Shown here piece by piece: positions 19,210 through 29,858 of a stretch of DNA of 64,000 nucleotides (position 1 is its first letter; the number at the start of each line of letters is the position of its first letter). This DNA comes from Cyclobacterium jeungdonense (GTDB lineage Bacteria > Bacteroidota > Bacteroidia > Cytophagales > Cyclobacteriaceae): positions 310,001 through 374,000 of the forward strand of contig NZ_WMCD01000001.1 of NCBI RefSeq assembly GCF_010994275.1. The letters are read 5' to 3'. A program made the position numbers and the translations under genes. The notes beneath the pieces were generated by a model, which made no database searches, was not told where the DNA came from, and worked only from the letters and a program-made list of their open reading frames with translations.

Positions 19210-21012
19210 ATGAAAAAATATAACTTTCAAAATGTGCTCCTGTTTTGTCTTCTCATGTTGAGTGGTACAGGATGCCAGGATTTCCTTAAAGAAGAATCCA
19301 TTTCAAATATCACGACAGATTCTTATGTTACCACAGAGGCAGGATATGAGGATTTGATCAAATCTTGTTACCCGCTCTTGCGTGATTTTATTCTTCAATA
19401 CCCGATTGCCTTACCTGGAACTGATCTTTTCCAAAATGGGCTATGGACGGAAAAAGCGGTAGGTCAGGGACCGGCTCTCGATACCTACATAAATATCACT
19501 TCTGAAACATTCATCGGGCCGTGGGATATTTTTTACCGAGAAATTGGCAGAACCAATGCTGCCATCAGTCGGGCTGAGGACGTTACCTATTCCAATCCGG
19601 CCATAAAAGCGGCAAGGGTAGGGGAAGCCAAATTTTTGAGAGCATTGACTTACTTTTACCTGGTACAGACCTGGGGAGATGTTCCCATGCCCCTTGAGGA
19701 AACCGTCACTGCCAACAAAACAGTGGAAAGGGAATCCTCAGCCACTATCTATTCTCAAATCATCAAGGACCTGACAGAAGCAGAGGCCGATCTTCCTGTT
19801 GAGGCCAGTGATTATGGCAGGGCAACGAAAGGAGCCGCCCAGTTTCTTTTAGCAAAAGTATATCTGACTCGTGGCTGGAATTTTAATAATTCTCTTGGTG
19901 GAAGTCCGGATGATTTTAGCAAGGCGTTGGAGTATGCGGATAAAGTAATCGATGCCTACCCTTTAGTGGAAGCTTACAATACCCTTTTTCCAATACGTTC
20001 TGAAAATCCGCTGACGCAATATTCAGGTTCCCAGGATGCGAAAAACAGTGAAGTAGTTTTTGCTATTCAATACAATAATGATGTACTAACCAACGCTTTG
20101 GAAGGGAATGGCCGGGAACCGGGCAATTATTACCATTCGATTTTTCCGGGAAACACAGAGTTGGTGGGTAGCAGGGGTAGAACAAGTGATTACAACCGGC
20201 ACTTGGGCCAAAATGAACCCACACCCGCTCTGTATCGGTTATTTGATCCACAGGTCGATAGCCGCTATTCCCATAATTTTCTACGTGTAATTTATGCTCT
20301 CCAACCCGTGAATGATTATGCTTACAGTTTCGAAGATCCAAGCTTGACGGTAAGCTATGAAGTAGGAGATACCGTTGCTTATTGGACTCCATGGAATAGG
20401 CCGGCGTTCGGTGCTGACAAGGGGATTGACGAGGGAGGAACCAAAAATTATGCTGTTATGAATCATGAGCAGATCATTAGCGGTGAGGCTATTTCCAGGC
20501 TTACTGCATTCAGACCTACCATGTGGAAATTTTGGGAACCAAATATCCCCTATGGAGATGGTCATGGAACCTTTGATTTTGCTTTGTTCAGATCTGCCGA
20601 GGCCTATCTTTTGGCCGCTGAAGCTATTGTGAAAGGTGCTACAGGTGGCTCTTTGGGTGGTGCTGAGGTATATTACAATAAAGTGCTGGATCGGGCAGTA
20701 GGTCAGGGAGTGGATCCGCAAAAAGCAAAATTTCCTGAAATTCTAAGTTCATTGGAAACAGAGTCCTACAGAGCCACCGCTGCCAATATTTCCATTGATA
20801 TGATTTTGGATGAAAGTGCAAGAGAGTTAATGGGGGAATTCAATAGGTGGTTTGATCTGAAAAGAACTAATAAGTTACTTGAGAGAACTCAAAAGTATAA
20901 TTTTTGGACAAAATCCAATGGTGCATTATCAGAAATGCATTTGCTTCGACCTATTCCTCAACACGAAATTGACAGGACCCAGCCACCCTTGCAGCAAAAC
21001 CCCGGGTATTGA
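19210..21012 (+). CDS. SusD/RagB-family glycan-binding lipoprotein (locus B)
   Basis: A 600-residue lipoprotein, the longest SusD of the window. The lipobox is SGTGC at about residue 22; after it come QDFLKEESISNITTDSYVTT, helical TPR-like repeats (AKFLRALTYFYLVQTWGDVP) and the standard ending LLRPIPQHEIDRTQPPLQQN. It sits 32 bases behind its SusC and is closed by a perfect 13-bp hairpin. The extra length lies in loops of the middle third, which usually shape the glycan site. Confidence 0.94.
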   Translation: MKKYNFQNVLLFCLLMLSGTGCQDFLKEESISNITTDSYVTTEAGYEDLIKSCYPLLRDFILQYPIALPGTDLFQNGLWTEKAVGQGPALDTYINITSETFIGPWDIFYREIGRTNAAISRAEDVTYSNPAIKAARVGEAKFLRALTYFYLVQTWGDVPMPLEETVTANKTVERESSATIYSQIIKDLTEAEADLPVEASDYGRATKGAAQFLLAKVYLTRGWNFNNSLGGSPDDFSKALEYADKVIDAYPLVEAYNTLFPIRSENPLTQYSGSQDAKNSEVVFAIQYNNDVLTNALEGNGREPGNYYHSIFPGNTELVGSRGRTSDYNRHLGQNEPTPALYRLFDPQVDSRYSHNFLRVIYALQPVNDYAYSFEDPSLTVSYEVGDTVAYWTPWNRPAFGADKGIDEGGTKNYAVMNHEQIISGEAISRLTAFRPTMWKFWEPNIPYGDGHGTFDFALFRSAEAYLLAAEAIVKGATGGSLGGAEVYYNKVLDRAVGQGVDPQKAKFPEILSSLETESYRATAANISIDMILDESARELMGEFNRWFDLKRTNKLLERTQKYNFWTKSNGALSEMHLLRPIPQHEIDRTQPPLQQNPGY

Positions 21013-21038
21013 ACAGGGAAATTGAAGGGGTGAATCGC

Positions 21039-21075
21039 GATTAAAACGGGAGACTCCTGATTTCCCGTTTTAATC
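21039..21075 (+). terminator. Hairpin terminator after locus B
   Basis: GATTAAAACGGGA (21039-21051) pairs perfectly with TCCCGTTTTAATC (21063-21075) around an 11-base loop, 26 bases after the SusD stop. There is no long T-run behind it, so it may stabilise the 3' end rather than terminate on its own. Confidence 0.65.
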
Positions 21076-21554
21076 TGTGGTTCATCCTTTTGTTCAAAAA
21101 AATTAATTAACAGCCTCAACCCAAACGCTGAACGTTTCCTGTACCAATCGTAACCGGATTCAGGGGTTTGTTATTATTTCTGGATCTATTTACTGAGACC
21201 TCAGGATGTGGATAACCGGGGCAGGTAATTCGGTAGAATGGTCCTGGCTTATCCACATCCTGGATTTAGAGACAGCGCCAGACCTTGTTATTCTCAATCA
21301 TGTTTCAGAAACTGTTTTTTCTTCCCATGGAAAAATGCTTCGCCTGCAGAATCAATCCTATGCAGGCAAGTATCCGGGTAGTCGCTGACCGGGGGTAATT
21401 AATAAAAGTGGTTCTCCTTTTTTTTAAAGAGGTCAAGGACCAGTTACCCTGGGAAATGCAAGCTCGAATGCAATATCAATTAGAAAATAAGCGGTAAATT
21501 TAAAATCTTATCGAAGACAATGAGCAGATCAAGAATATTTCATTATTAACCATT
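21076..21554. other. Gap without recognisable gene
   Basis: About 480 bases between locus B and the broken sulfatase. A 60-codon open frame at 21206-21388 shows no domain, signal or paralogue in the window and is not supported as a gene. The last 100 bases are AT-rich and presumably hold the sulfatase promoter. Confidence 0.4.
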
Positions 21555-22967
21555 ATGAAAAGAGCCCGCTTTATTTCGCCCTTTTTATGGTTTCTGTGTA
21601 CACTAGGTAGCAGCAGTTCTTTTGCTCAGGAACGCATCGTACCCCCCAATTTTATTTTTATCCTTACCGATGACCAGGGTTGGAGTAGTACCTCTATCGG
21701 CATGGACGACCGGTTTGCCAGATCCAAAAGCGATTTTTTTGAAACTCCATCTATCGACCGCCTGGCAATGGAAGGGATGCGCTTTTCCAATGCCTATGGG
21801 CCTGCTGCTATTTGCTCTCCCACCCGAAGAAGCATCCTGTTTGGACAAACTCCTGCAAGGCTCGGGGACGAGACCTTCCCCGATACCCATCACCCCCGGA
21901 CAAATTCCGCTCAGCTGACCCTACCAGGTTTGTTGAAAGGTATAAATAGCAGTTACAAAGCTGCACATTTCGGCAAATGGGATTTACGGGCGGAGATCTT
22001 TCCCGAAGACCTGGGTTTCGACGAAAGTGACGGAGATACCCGAAATGCACACGGTAATTTAATGACAGCAAAAGACGATAAATGGGAGGCAGTGTTTCTA
22101 ACCAATGACCCTAAGCGAAGCTCCTCCATTACCCGGAGGGGAATCAACTTTATGGAAAGGCAGGTGAGTCAGGGGAATCCCTTTTACCTGCAGCTATCGC
22201 ATTATGCCCCACACGTAGACATGCAGACCCGTGAAGCCAGCCTGGAGAAATACCGGAACAAACCAAAAGGAGCCAGGCACAACAATCCGGCATGGGCGGG
22301 GATGTTAGAAGATATGGATTATACCATTGGCCAGGTTTTGGACAAGGTAGCATCCCTGGGTATTGCGGGTAACACCTACATTATACTGATGTCGGACAAC
22401 GGTTCTGTGGAATTTTTGCCCCCCGTGCCTTCGTTGCAAAAATTAAAACACCCGGATACTTTCGATCAACCCCTGCGCAATGCACCACTCCGGGCAGGTA
22501 AATGGACACTCTACGAAGGAGGGATACGGGTTCCATTTATCGTAAAAGGTCCCGGAATAAAACCCGGTACCATGAGTCATGAACAGGTAGGAGGTTGGGA
22601 CATTTTGCCAACTATTGCCATACTAGCTGGGTATACTGGCTCATTGCCGGAGTACCTGGATGGAGGCAGTTTTGCCAGCATTTTACGATCTGAAGGAAAA
22701 GGGGAGGTCCTGAGAAAAAACGATTTCCTTGTTTTTCACTGATACAGCGAGAGCTATCCCCACTCAGCCCTGATTCAGGGGGAGTATAAACTTATCCGGT
22801 TTTGGAAAACCGGAAAGCTGGAATTGTACCACCTGCCGACCGATCTTGGCGAAACAAGTGATTTGTACCCTGTTCAAACGGCTAAGGCGGAGGAGTTGGA
22901 TAACAAGCTAGCGGCCTACCTGCAGGAAGTGAACCCGGAACTAGCCAAAAAATTGTCATCCTATTAA
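21555..22967 (+). pseudogene. Sulfatase (S1 family) broken by one in-frame TGA
   Basis: An arylsulfatase-type gene with signal peptide, metal site LTDDQGW (residues 38-44) and the maturation motif CSPTR (C87, to become formylglycine). Reading stops at TGA 22740-22742 after 395 residues, exactly where homologues continue with an aromatic residue. In the same frame the sequence goes on with YSESYPHSALIQGEYKLIRF and DLGETSDLYPV, a normal sulfatase C-terminus, until TAA at 22965-22967. A single TGG-to-TGA change would explain this. The truncated protein would lack the C-terminal subdomain. A sequencing error or readthrough cannot be excluded. Confidence 0.85.
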
Positions 22968-23368
22968 TCCTTTCCATTGATGTTTTTCCAGGGGGATACC
23001 ATTATCGGTGATTTGCTTGTTGGCAGGCCGGGCATTTTTTCCAATGAGGTTGGAACCACCAGGTGGTTGATCTGTATTTTCAGAAGCAACGGTGGGCTCA
23101 GGGCTAGCAGATCCACCGGTTTGGACGGTATTTTGGACCTGGCAAGGAAAATTTTTTCTCACCCACCCCAACTTTCAGAAAGGAATATGTGACTGGTTTT
23201 GGGAATAATTTGAATTTATGACAATTCAAATTAATTTTTTACCTCTTTTTTAAAAAAAAAGTTTTACCTGTAATTCATGTTAATATAAAACACATGATGG
23301 GTAAAATAGTGGACACTTGGCCTTAAATAACCGGTTAAATTTATTTTTTACCATTTAACCCCAATTTG
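22968..23368. other. Gap before locus C; weakly similar to sequence behind the second sulfatase remnant
   Basis: About 400 bases with no supported gene. The first 80 bases after the sulfatase stop show patchy similarity to the sequence after 30301, so the two sulfatase 3' ends may derive from one duplicated segment. The remainder is AT-rich and presumably contains the SusC promoter of locus C. Confidence 0.35.
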
Positions 23369-26300
23369 ATGAAAAAATATTATCCCAAAAAACCTGAATA
23401 CTATTTCTACTCCAGGAAAATCTGGCAAATGAGCAGCCTGTTTAGAAAAGCAATTTATGGATTTTGTATATCTCTACTTTTTCACATACAAATTGTTGCT
23501 GCAGGATCATCAGGTCATGAAATTCACCCTATTGTAGAAATTAATGTGGCCTCCAATAATATCGGTCTGAATTTGACGAATCTAGATTCAGGAGAAGATC
23601 TGAACGCTTTAAATGTTGACATTACAATCTCCGGGACTGTTACCGATGAAAACGGGGAGCCATTGCCGGGAGCAACCATTACTGTACTTGGAACCACCAC
23701 GGGAACGGTGACAGGTATCGATGGAAATTATTCCATCACTGTTCCGGATGATGCTTCCCTGGTCTTTTCTTATATTGGTTATGAATCCAAAACCGTAGCC
23801 ATTGGTTCGCAAACCACCATCAACATTACACTATTGGAGGATACTTCCTCCCTGGAAGAAGTAGTGGTAGTCGGATATGGTACCCAAAAAAGGTCAGATG
23901 TGACAGGTTCTGTTGCCAGAATGAATACGGAGAAGACCCAGGATTTATTGAATACAAACATCCTTCAGTCTTTAAAAGGAAGTGTAGCAGGAATGACCAT
24001 AGGTACACCCGATCGGCCTGGAGAGGAGCCTTCCCTGAGGGTTCGTGGAACAAATTCTATTACCGCAGGTAACGCCCCACTGATTGTAGTGGATGGAGTA
24101 ATTTATAACGGGTCCCTGAATAATATTAACCCCAATGATATCGAAACGGTAGATATATTGAAAGATGCAAGCGCCGCTGCTGTCTACGGTTCAAGGTCTG
24201 CTAATGGAGTGATCCTACTTACAACAAAAAAGGGAAAAACGGGGAAACCTATTTTCAATTTTAGGGCCAATTATGGCATCTCTAATCCTGTGAAATTAAT
24301 TGATGTCCTTGACGGGCCAGATTACATTCAAAAAGTACTTGATTTCAGGGAGGCAAGTGGACTGGAGGCCGAAATGGAAAATGTGACCAATTATTTAAAC
24401 CCAATCGAGGCAGAAAATTACCTGGCTGGCAGGACCGTAGACTGGTACGGTGAACTGGTAAATCAAGCTACCACTGAAAACTACAACCTAAGTATTTCCG
24501 GAGGGAATGAGGTTACAGATTACTTTATTTCGGGAACACTTTTTAATGAAAAAGGTATTGTCGAGAATGACAATTTTGATAGGAAAACTATTCGGGTTAA
24601 CCTATCAAATAAAATCACCAATTGGTTTAAGGTAAGTATAAGTTCCTCATTTACTTCTCTGGATTATTCAGGGGTTCCTGTGGACTTACTTTATGGACTT
24701 AGCCCTTACGGTAGTTTGAGAAATGATGATGGTAGCCTTCGTCAATTCCCTATGGATGATCCATTTTTTGAGAATCCCTATTATCCAACGCTTATTGACG
24801 ATTCAGACCTAAGAAATGATTTATGGGGATTGGTTTCCAGTGAGCTGGATGTTCCGTTCATTCCCGGTCTTCGATGGACCATGAATTATTCCTTAAATAA
24901 AGGAGATAGACAGGCGAACCGTTTTCAGAATAACACCCTTGCTCAGCAAAGTAACGGAGTTGCATCTCAACAAGCATTTAATGATTTCTACAGAATATTC
25001 GATAATATACTGAACTACAGGAAAGTGATTAATAACCGACATGCGATTGATGGAACTTTTCTATATAGCAGGGAATACCGAAAAGCATCTAATTTCAGAG
25101 CAGTATCTTCAGATTTCTTCAACCAAAGTCTGGGTTATTATAGTTTACAATTGGGTGCTACTCAATCCGTTTCGAGCGGTTTTAGTGAGCAAAACAACCT
25201 TGGAATGATGGGTCGCCTGAATTATTCATACAATGATAAGTTTTCCGTGACTGCCACATTAAGAAGAGATGGTTCTTCTGTGTTTGCTGAGGGTAATAAA
25301 TATGCAACATTCAAAGCTCTTGGTTTAGGTTGGATTATTTCTGACGAACCATTTATGAACAATGTTTCCTTCTTTGAGCTTTTGAAATTGAGAGCTTCTT
25401 ATGGTGAAAATGGCAATCAGGCCATTTCAAGATATCAAACGCTGGCCAGACTGGCAAGCCGGAATGCTGTATATGGTGATGGAGGCGGCGTTGCAAATGG
25501 CGTTTTTGTAAACTCCCTGGCTAACACAGAGTTAGGTTGGGAAACTACTGAGGTTTATAATTTCGGAGTTGAGTTTGCTCTTCCTGGAAGCAGGTTGAAC
25601 GGTTCAATTGACTACTATACCTCGACCACCAGGGATCTATTGCTTAACCGAGCACTTCCTGAAACTACAGGTCAGTCATCGATATTGAGTAATATTGGTC
25701 AGGTTGGCAACAAAGGAGTCGAAATTGCCTTGAATTCGGTTAATATAAAAACACCTGATTTTTCCTGGGAAACCGGATTGATATTTGACCGTCAGCGTAA
25801 TGAAATTCAAAAATTATACGGAACTGACGAGGATGGGGACGGGATAGAAGATGACGACATTGCCAGTAGGTGGTTTATCGGACACCCTTTGGGAACCATA
25901 TTCGGATATGGTATTGATGGAATCCATCAGGTGGGTGAAAGTGATCTTCCCTCCGGATATGGACCAGGTGATTTTAGAATAATTGACCATGACGGTGATG
26001 GTGATCTGACTGGTGATGACCGACATATTTTAGGTTCAAATAATCCCAATTACTCCGTAAGTTTATCAAACACGCTGAGGTATAAAAGATTTTCTCTTTA
26101 TGTGATGGTCAATTCCATCCAAGGTGGGGGTAATAATAATTTTTATGTTGGAAATAACATATTCATGCATAATCCAAATGCACAATTTCCTTCCTGGACA
26201 GAAAGATTTAATGTCGTAGACATTGATTATTGGACACCAAATAACCCATCCAATTCAGTGGCGAGCATAAACTATATTCCTGTAAGAAATCATCCATACC

Positions 26301-26524
26301 TGGAGGATAGAAGTTTTGTTAGAATACAGGATATTAACCTGGGTTATTCATTAAGTAATGAAACTTTAAGTAAAATAGGTTTCTCTAACCTCAGGGTATA
26401 TACGAGTATTAAAAACCTATACACCTTTACCAAGTGGACCGGATATGACCCGGAAAATGCAACATCCATTCAGAATGTACCACTCATGCGGACATTAACA
26501 TTTGGTATTGATGCTTCTTTTTAA
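23369..26524 (+). CDS. SusC/RagA-type TonB-dependent receptor without STN domain (locus C)
   Basis: An outer-membrane importer of 1051 residues. A signal segment (about residues 28-47) is followed by a short linker, then directly by the carboxypeptidase-regulatory-like domain (SGTVTDENGEPLPGATITVL), the TonB-box region LEEVVVVGYGTQKRSD, plug and barrel. No STN domain and no sigma/FecR genes are present upstream, so this pair must be controlled differently from loci A, B and E. The ATG at 23369 is used; a TTG one codon earlier is in frame. A GDEDGDGIEDDDI-like acidic loop near residue 825 could bind calcium. SusD follows after 18 bases. Confidence 0.94.
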   Translation: MKKYYPKKPEYYFYSRKIWQMSSLFRKAIYGFCISLLFHIQIVAAGSSGHEIHPIVEINVASNNIGLNLTNLDSGEDLNALNVDITISGTVTDENGEPLPGATITVLGTTTGTVTGIDGNYSITVPDDASLVFSYIGYESKTVAIGSQTTINITLLEDTSSLEEVVVVGYGTQKRSDVTGSVARMNTEKTQDLLNTNILQSLKGSVAGMTIGTPDRPGEEPSLRVRGTNSITAGNAPLIVVDGVIYNGSLNNINPNDIETVDILKDASAAAVYGSRSANGVILLTTKKGKTGKPIFNFRANYGISNPVKLIDVLDGPDYIQKVLDFREASGLEAEMENVTNYLNPIEAENYLAGRTVDWYGELVNQATTENYNLSISGGNEVTDYFISGTLFNEKGIVENDNFDRKTIRVNLSNKITNWFKVSISSSFTSLDYSGVPVDLLYGLSPYGSLRNDDGSLRQFPMDDPFFENPYYPTLIDDSDLRNDLWGLVSSELDVPFIPGLRWTMNYSLNKGDRQANRFQNNTLAQQSNGVASQQAFNDFYRIFDNILNYRKVINNRHAIDGTFLYSREYRKASNFRAVSSDFFNQSLGYYSLQLGATQSVSSGFSEQNNLGMMGRLNYSYNDKFSVTATLRRDGSSVFAEGNKYATFKALGLGWIISDEPFMNNVSFFELLKLRASYGENGNQAISRYQTLARLASRNAVYGDGGGVANGVFVNSLANTELGWETTEVYNFGVEFALPGSRLNGSIDYYTSTTRDLLLNRALPETTGQSSILSNIGQVGNKGVEIALNSVNIKTPDFSWETGLIFDRQRNEIQKLYGTDEDGDGIEDDDIASRWFIGHPLGTIFGYGIDGIHQVGESDLPSGYGPGDFRIIDHDGDGDLTGDDRHILGSNNPNYSVSLSNTLRYKRFSLYVMVNSIQGGGNNNFYVGNNIFMHNPNAQFPSWTERFNVVDIDYWTPNNPSNSVASINYIPVRNHPYLEDRSFVRIQDINLGYSLSNETLSKIGFSNLRVYTSIKNLYTFTKWTGYDPENATSIQNVPLMRTLTFGIDASF

Positions 26525-26542
26525 CGAAAAATTATCATTGAA

Positions 26543-28177
26543 ATGAAAATATTAAGATACATATACCACAGATTGATTTTCACGATATGCATTTCAACTG
26601 TTCTAATGGCCTTATCTTGTCAAGATGACATTTTAGAGGAAGTACCAAGAAGCTTTCTGAGCCCTGAAACTACTTTCATTAATACGGATGGTTTCAGGGC
26701 TGGATTAATAGGTGTTTACAGTATGACAAGGGCATTGTTCGTACCTGACGCCCCAGGCACAGCCTGGTCTGATAGGGACGATCTAATGAGCCTAAATTAT
26801 GGGACGGATATTGGATGGTACTGGGATAAAAAGAATTTTTTTGGAGACTATTCGATTATCAATCCCTCGACAAATTATCCCTCGCGTTTGTGGAACCTTC
26901 TTTATATAATTATTAAGGATGCAAACATAATTATTACCCGTGCTGAAAACGAGAATGTCATCTGGACAGCACCCACCGATAAAGCTGAAGTAATTGCAGA
27001 AGCCAGGTTTTACAGGGCCTTTGCCTACCGTTATTTGGTCTATCACTTTGGAGGAGTCCCCATCATTGAAGGTGAAATTGCCGGGGTTAAACTTGATTTT
27101 GAGAGAGCTACCAAGGAGCAGGTCCTGGATTTCATGATTGGAGATTTACAATTTGCTTCTCAGAATTTACCCGTTGAAAATCCAAATGATGGGCATGTAG
27201 TTAAAGCAGCCGCTGATCACTTGTTGGCAGAAACCTACATCTCAACCGGAGATTATGATTTGGCCATCCAGGCAGCCAGCGCAGTAATAGATGATGGTCA
27301 GTACGAATTGATGAGGGATAGGTTCGGGACGTACTCCGGTGAGCCAGGAGATGTTTTCTGGGATCTATTTAGGTATGGTAATCAAAATGATCCGTCAAAT
27401 ACGGAGGTGATTTGGACTGCACAAATAGAATTTAATTTACCGGGTGGAGCCGGGAGCGCCGCTCGTACTGAACGAGCCTGGGGTCCTTTCATGGATCCGG
27501 TAAGAACTCCGGACGGTCTTCAGGCAATTCTTAAGGATGAATTTTGGGGGCGCCCGGTTGGTTTCATTCGTCCATCGATTTACCTGGACTCTACTATATG
27601 GGAATCAGATTTTAACAACGATATTCGCAACTCTCCCTATAATATGCAACGCGAATTTGTCATCAATAATCCGGAGTCTGCTCATTTTGGAGAGGTGATT
27701 GTTCCTACGGAAGCCCAAACAGTCAGGAATGTCTTTGTTTATGTTAAAAAGGCTACCATGCCTCTTGGTCATCCACAGGGATATGATCCTGGCGGAAGGA
27801 CCTATAACGATATATACATTTTCAGACTTGCTGAGACCTACCTGTTAAGGGCGGAAGCTCATCTAAAAGCAGGAAATAACATCAGTGCTGCAAATGATAT
27901 TAACGTGGTCAGGGCCCGGGCAAATGCCGCACCGGTTGAACCGGGAGAGGTAGATGTACACTATCTGCTTGATGAGAGAGCTCGCGAGCTTATAGTGGAA
28001 GAACCCCGTCAACTTACCCTGAGGAGAGTTGGCCTTTTAGGGGAAAGAGTACAAATGTATAACCCAGTCTCAGGGCCTACATTTACTTTTGGCCGTGATG
28101 AATTACTCCCTATCCCTCAGTCAGAAATCGATGCAAACACAGAAGTTGAGCTAACTCAAAATCCTAATTATAATTAA
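26543..28177 (+). CDS. SusD/RagB-family glycan-binding lipoprotein (locus C)
   Basis: A 544-residue lipoprotein with lipobox LMALSC near residue 27, then QDDILEEVPRSFLSPETTF, helical repeats (AEARFYRAFAYRYLVYHFGG) and the C-terminal motif LLPIPQSEIDANTEVELTQN. It is close in pattern to the locus E SusD (both carry ILEEVP, a GEPGDV(F/Y)WDLFR block and RLAETYLLRAEA), so loci C and E handle related glycans or share recent ancestry. A strong hairpin follows. Confidence 0.94.
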   Translation: MKILRYIYHRLIFTICISTVLMALSCQDDILEEVPRSFLSPETTFINTDGFRAGLIGVYSMTRALFVPDAPGTAWSDRDDLMSLNYGTDIGWYWDKKNFFGDYSIINPSTNYPSRLWNLLYIIIKDANIIITRAENENVIWTAPTDKAEVIAEARFYRAFAYRYLVYHFGGVPIIEGEIAGVKLDFERATKEQVLDFMIGDLQFASQNLPVENPNDGHVVKAAADHLLAETYISTGDYDLAIQAASAVIDDGQYELMRDRFGTYSGEPGDVFWDLFRYGNQNDPSNTEVIWTAQIEFNLPGGAGSAARTERAWGPFMDPVRTPDGLQAILKDEFWGRPVGFIRPSIYLDSTIWESDFNNDIRNSPYNMQREFVINNPESAHFGEVIVPTEAQTVRNVFVYVKKATMPLGHPQGYDPGGRTYNDIYIFRLAETYLLRAEAHLKAGNNISAANDINVVRARANAAPVEPGEVDVHYLLDERARELIVEEPRQLTLRRVGLLGERVQMYNPVSGPTFTFGRDELLPIPQSEIDANTEVELTQNPNYN

Positions 28178-28220
28178 CTAGCTAGATCTTTAAAATTCTA
28201 AAAGCGTAATTTATTTTGAG

Positions 28221-28263
28221 ATGAAAAATAGCATCCGGAATATTCCGGATGCTATTTTCATTT
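28221..28263 (+). terminator. Intrinsic terminator after locus C
   Basis: AAAATAGCATCCGGAAT and ATTCCGGATGCTATTTT form a 17-bp perfect stem with almost no loop, extended by ATG/CAT around one bulge, about 45 bases after the SusD stop. The T-run lies within and just behind the 3' arm. Confidence 0.8.
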
Positions 28264-28505
28264 ACTGCCCCTGTTGGTAAGGTTTGGGCGGGCTGTTTTT
28301 TAATTTGAAAAGGACTGAATCCTTCTCTAAAGAACCAAAAAGTATGATTACAGGACAAAAAAATAAAGTATTTTGACTGAAGATAAACCAAATTCGATAG
28401 GATAAATAGCTTTTGTCGTAATACCCGTGCTAAAATTGGCTCAAAAAATACTAATTTGGATTTTTTAATTAGATATTCAAGAAATACCTAAATCAATATC
28501 ATATA

Positions 28506-29858
28506 ATGAATACAACGAGAAGAACCTTTTTAAAATCAGCTTCAACAGCTGGTTTAGGAGCATTATTTATTCCTAATTTTATTGAACGTCCACCAAGTAC
28601 AAAATTGCGTTTTGCAATGATTGGTGTAGGAGCCAGAGGTCGTGCCAGTTGGAGCCAGGTTGCCGTAGAGGATATTGTTGCCATGTGCGATGTTGACGAC
28701 AGAATGACTGAACAAGCATACAAAACTGTACCAAATGCAAAAAAGTACAAAGATTTCAGGGTGATGTTCGACGAAATGGCCAACGAAATTGATGCCGTTA
28801 TGATTGCTACGCCTGACCACACCCATTTCCCAGCGGCAATGGCTGCCATGCAACTAGGGAAACATGTATTAGTTGAAAAACCACTAGTGCATAATATTTG
28901 GCAATGCCGCACCATGAAAAAAGCAGCAAAACATTATGGTATCGTATCGCAAATGGCAAACCAAGGACATACAACCCATGGAATTAGATTGGTAAAAGAA
29001 TGGTTTGATGCAGGTGTTCTTGGAGATGTAAAAGAAGTAATTAGATGGGGAGGCCCAACAACATTTAATCCGGATGGCTATTTCTCGAAGCCTGAAGGGT
29101 TTCCATTTCCAGAACATGATGTGCCTGAGGGTTTAGATTGGGATTTATGGAAAGGTCCCGCAGCTGATCGCCCTTTTAATAATGAATATGCACCCAAATC
29201 ATGGAGAACCTTCTACGATTTCGGTAGCGGAGCAATGGCCGACTGGTGTTGTCATTCTTTGGATGCTCCTTTTTGGGCATTGGATCTTGGAATGCCACAT
29301 ACCGTAGATGCCGTGGTACCAAACCCTGAAGTCCCAGATCATAGTATGATTGCACAGGAATCAACGATAACATGGCAATTTGGAGCTCGTGGTAATAAAC
29401 CACCTGTTACTATGAAATGGATTGAAGGCATGGGCAAACCCGAATTAAAGGAAGAGTATGGGCTTAAAGAAATGCCGGACAATGGGATGATTATGATTGG
29501 TTCCAAGAAGACACTTTACCATGGTGGTCGTCCAAATAATCCTCGATTACTTGTTCCTGAAGAAGAATGGATAGATTTCCAAAAGAATAAACCAGCAGAA
29601 ACAATTCCAAGAGTGGAAGAAGAAAAACCAGTACAAGAATGGGTGGCTGCCATTAAAAACGACACCTTGCCAGGCTCAAACTTCGATTATGGCGCAGACT
29701 TAACAGAAATGGGACTTGTTGGTGTACTAGCTCAACGTTTTGGCGGAACTATTCACTACGACGAAAAAAATATGAAGGCCGTTGGTCGTCCCGAGTTAGA
29801 TGCATACATTAAGGAACCTGTTCGCGAAGGATGGTCTTACGGAGAAGACCTTTGGTAG
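28506..29858 (+). CDS. Gfo/Idh/MocA-family oxidoreductase, Tat-exported
   Basis: A 450-residue NAD(P)-dependent oxidoreductase with a Tat signal (RRTFLKSASTAGLGAL, residues 5-20). The Rossmann part starts LRFAMIGVGARGR and contains the canonical GKHVLVEKPLVHN with the catalytic-type lysine, in contrast to the GH109-like protein at 10.7-12 kb. The C-terminal part contains ADWCCHSLDAPFWALDLGMP, common in exported family members of glycan users. It probably oxidises or isomerises a sugar. It lies behind the locus C terminator and its own promoter region, and its stop is followed at once by a sulfatase remnant. Confidence 0.88.
   Translation: MNTTRRTFLKSASTAGLGALFIPNFIERPPSTKLRFAMIGVGARGRASWSQVAVEDIVAMCDVDDRMTEQAYKTVPNAKKYKDFRVMFDEMANEIDAVMIATPDHTHFPAAMAAMQLGKHVLVEKPLVHNIWQCRTMKKAAKHYGIVSQMANQGHTTHGIRLVKEWFDAGVLGDVKEVIRWGGPTTFNPDGYFSKPEGFPFPEHDVPEGLDWDLWKGPAADRPFNNEYAPKSWRTFYDFGSGAMADWCCHSLDAPFWALDLGMPHTVDAVVPNPEVPDHSMIAQESTITWQFGARGNKPPVTMKWIEGMGKPELKEEYGLKEMPDNGMIMIGSKKTLYHGGRPNNPRLLVPEEEWIDFQKNKPAETIPRVEEEKPVQEWVAAIKNDTLPGSNFDYGADLTEMGLVGVLAQRFGGTIHYDEKNMKAVGRPELDAYIKEPVREGWSYGEDLW

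Noticed and set aside
21206..21388. 60-codon open frame in the gap before the broken sulfatase
   Set aside because: It starts well inside a gap, has no recognisable motif and no related sequence in the window.
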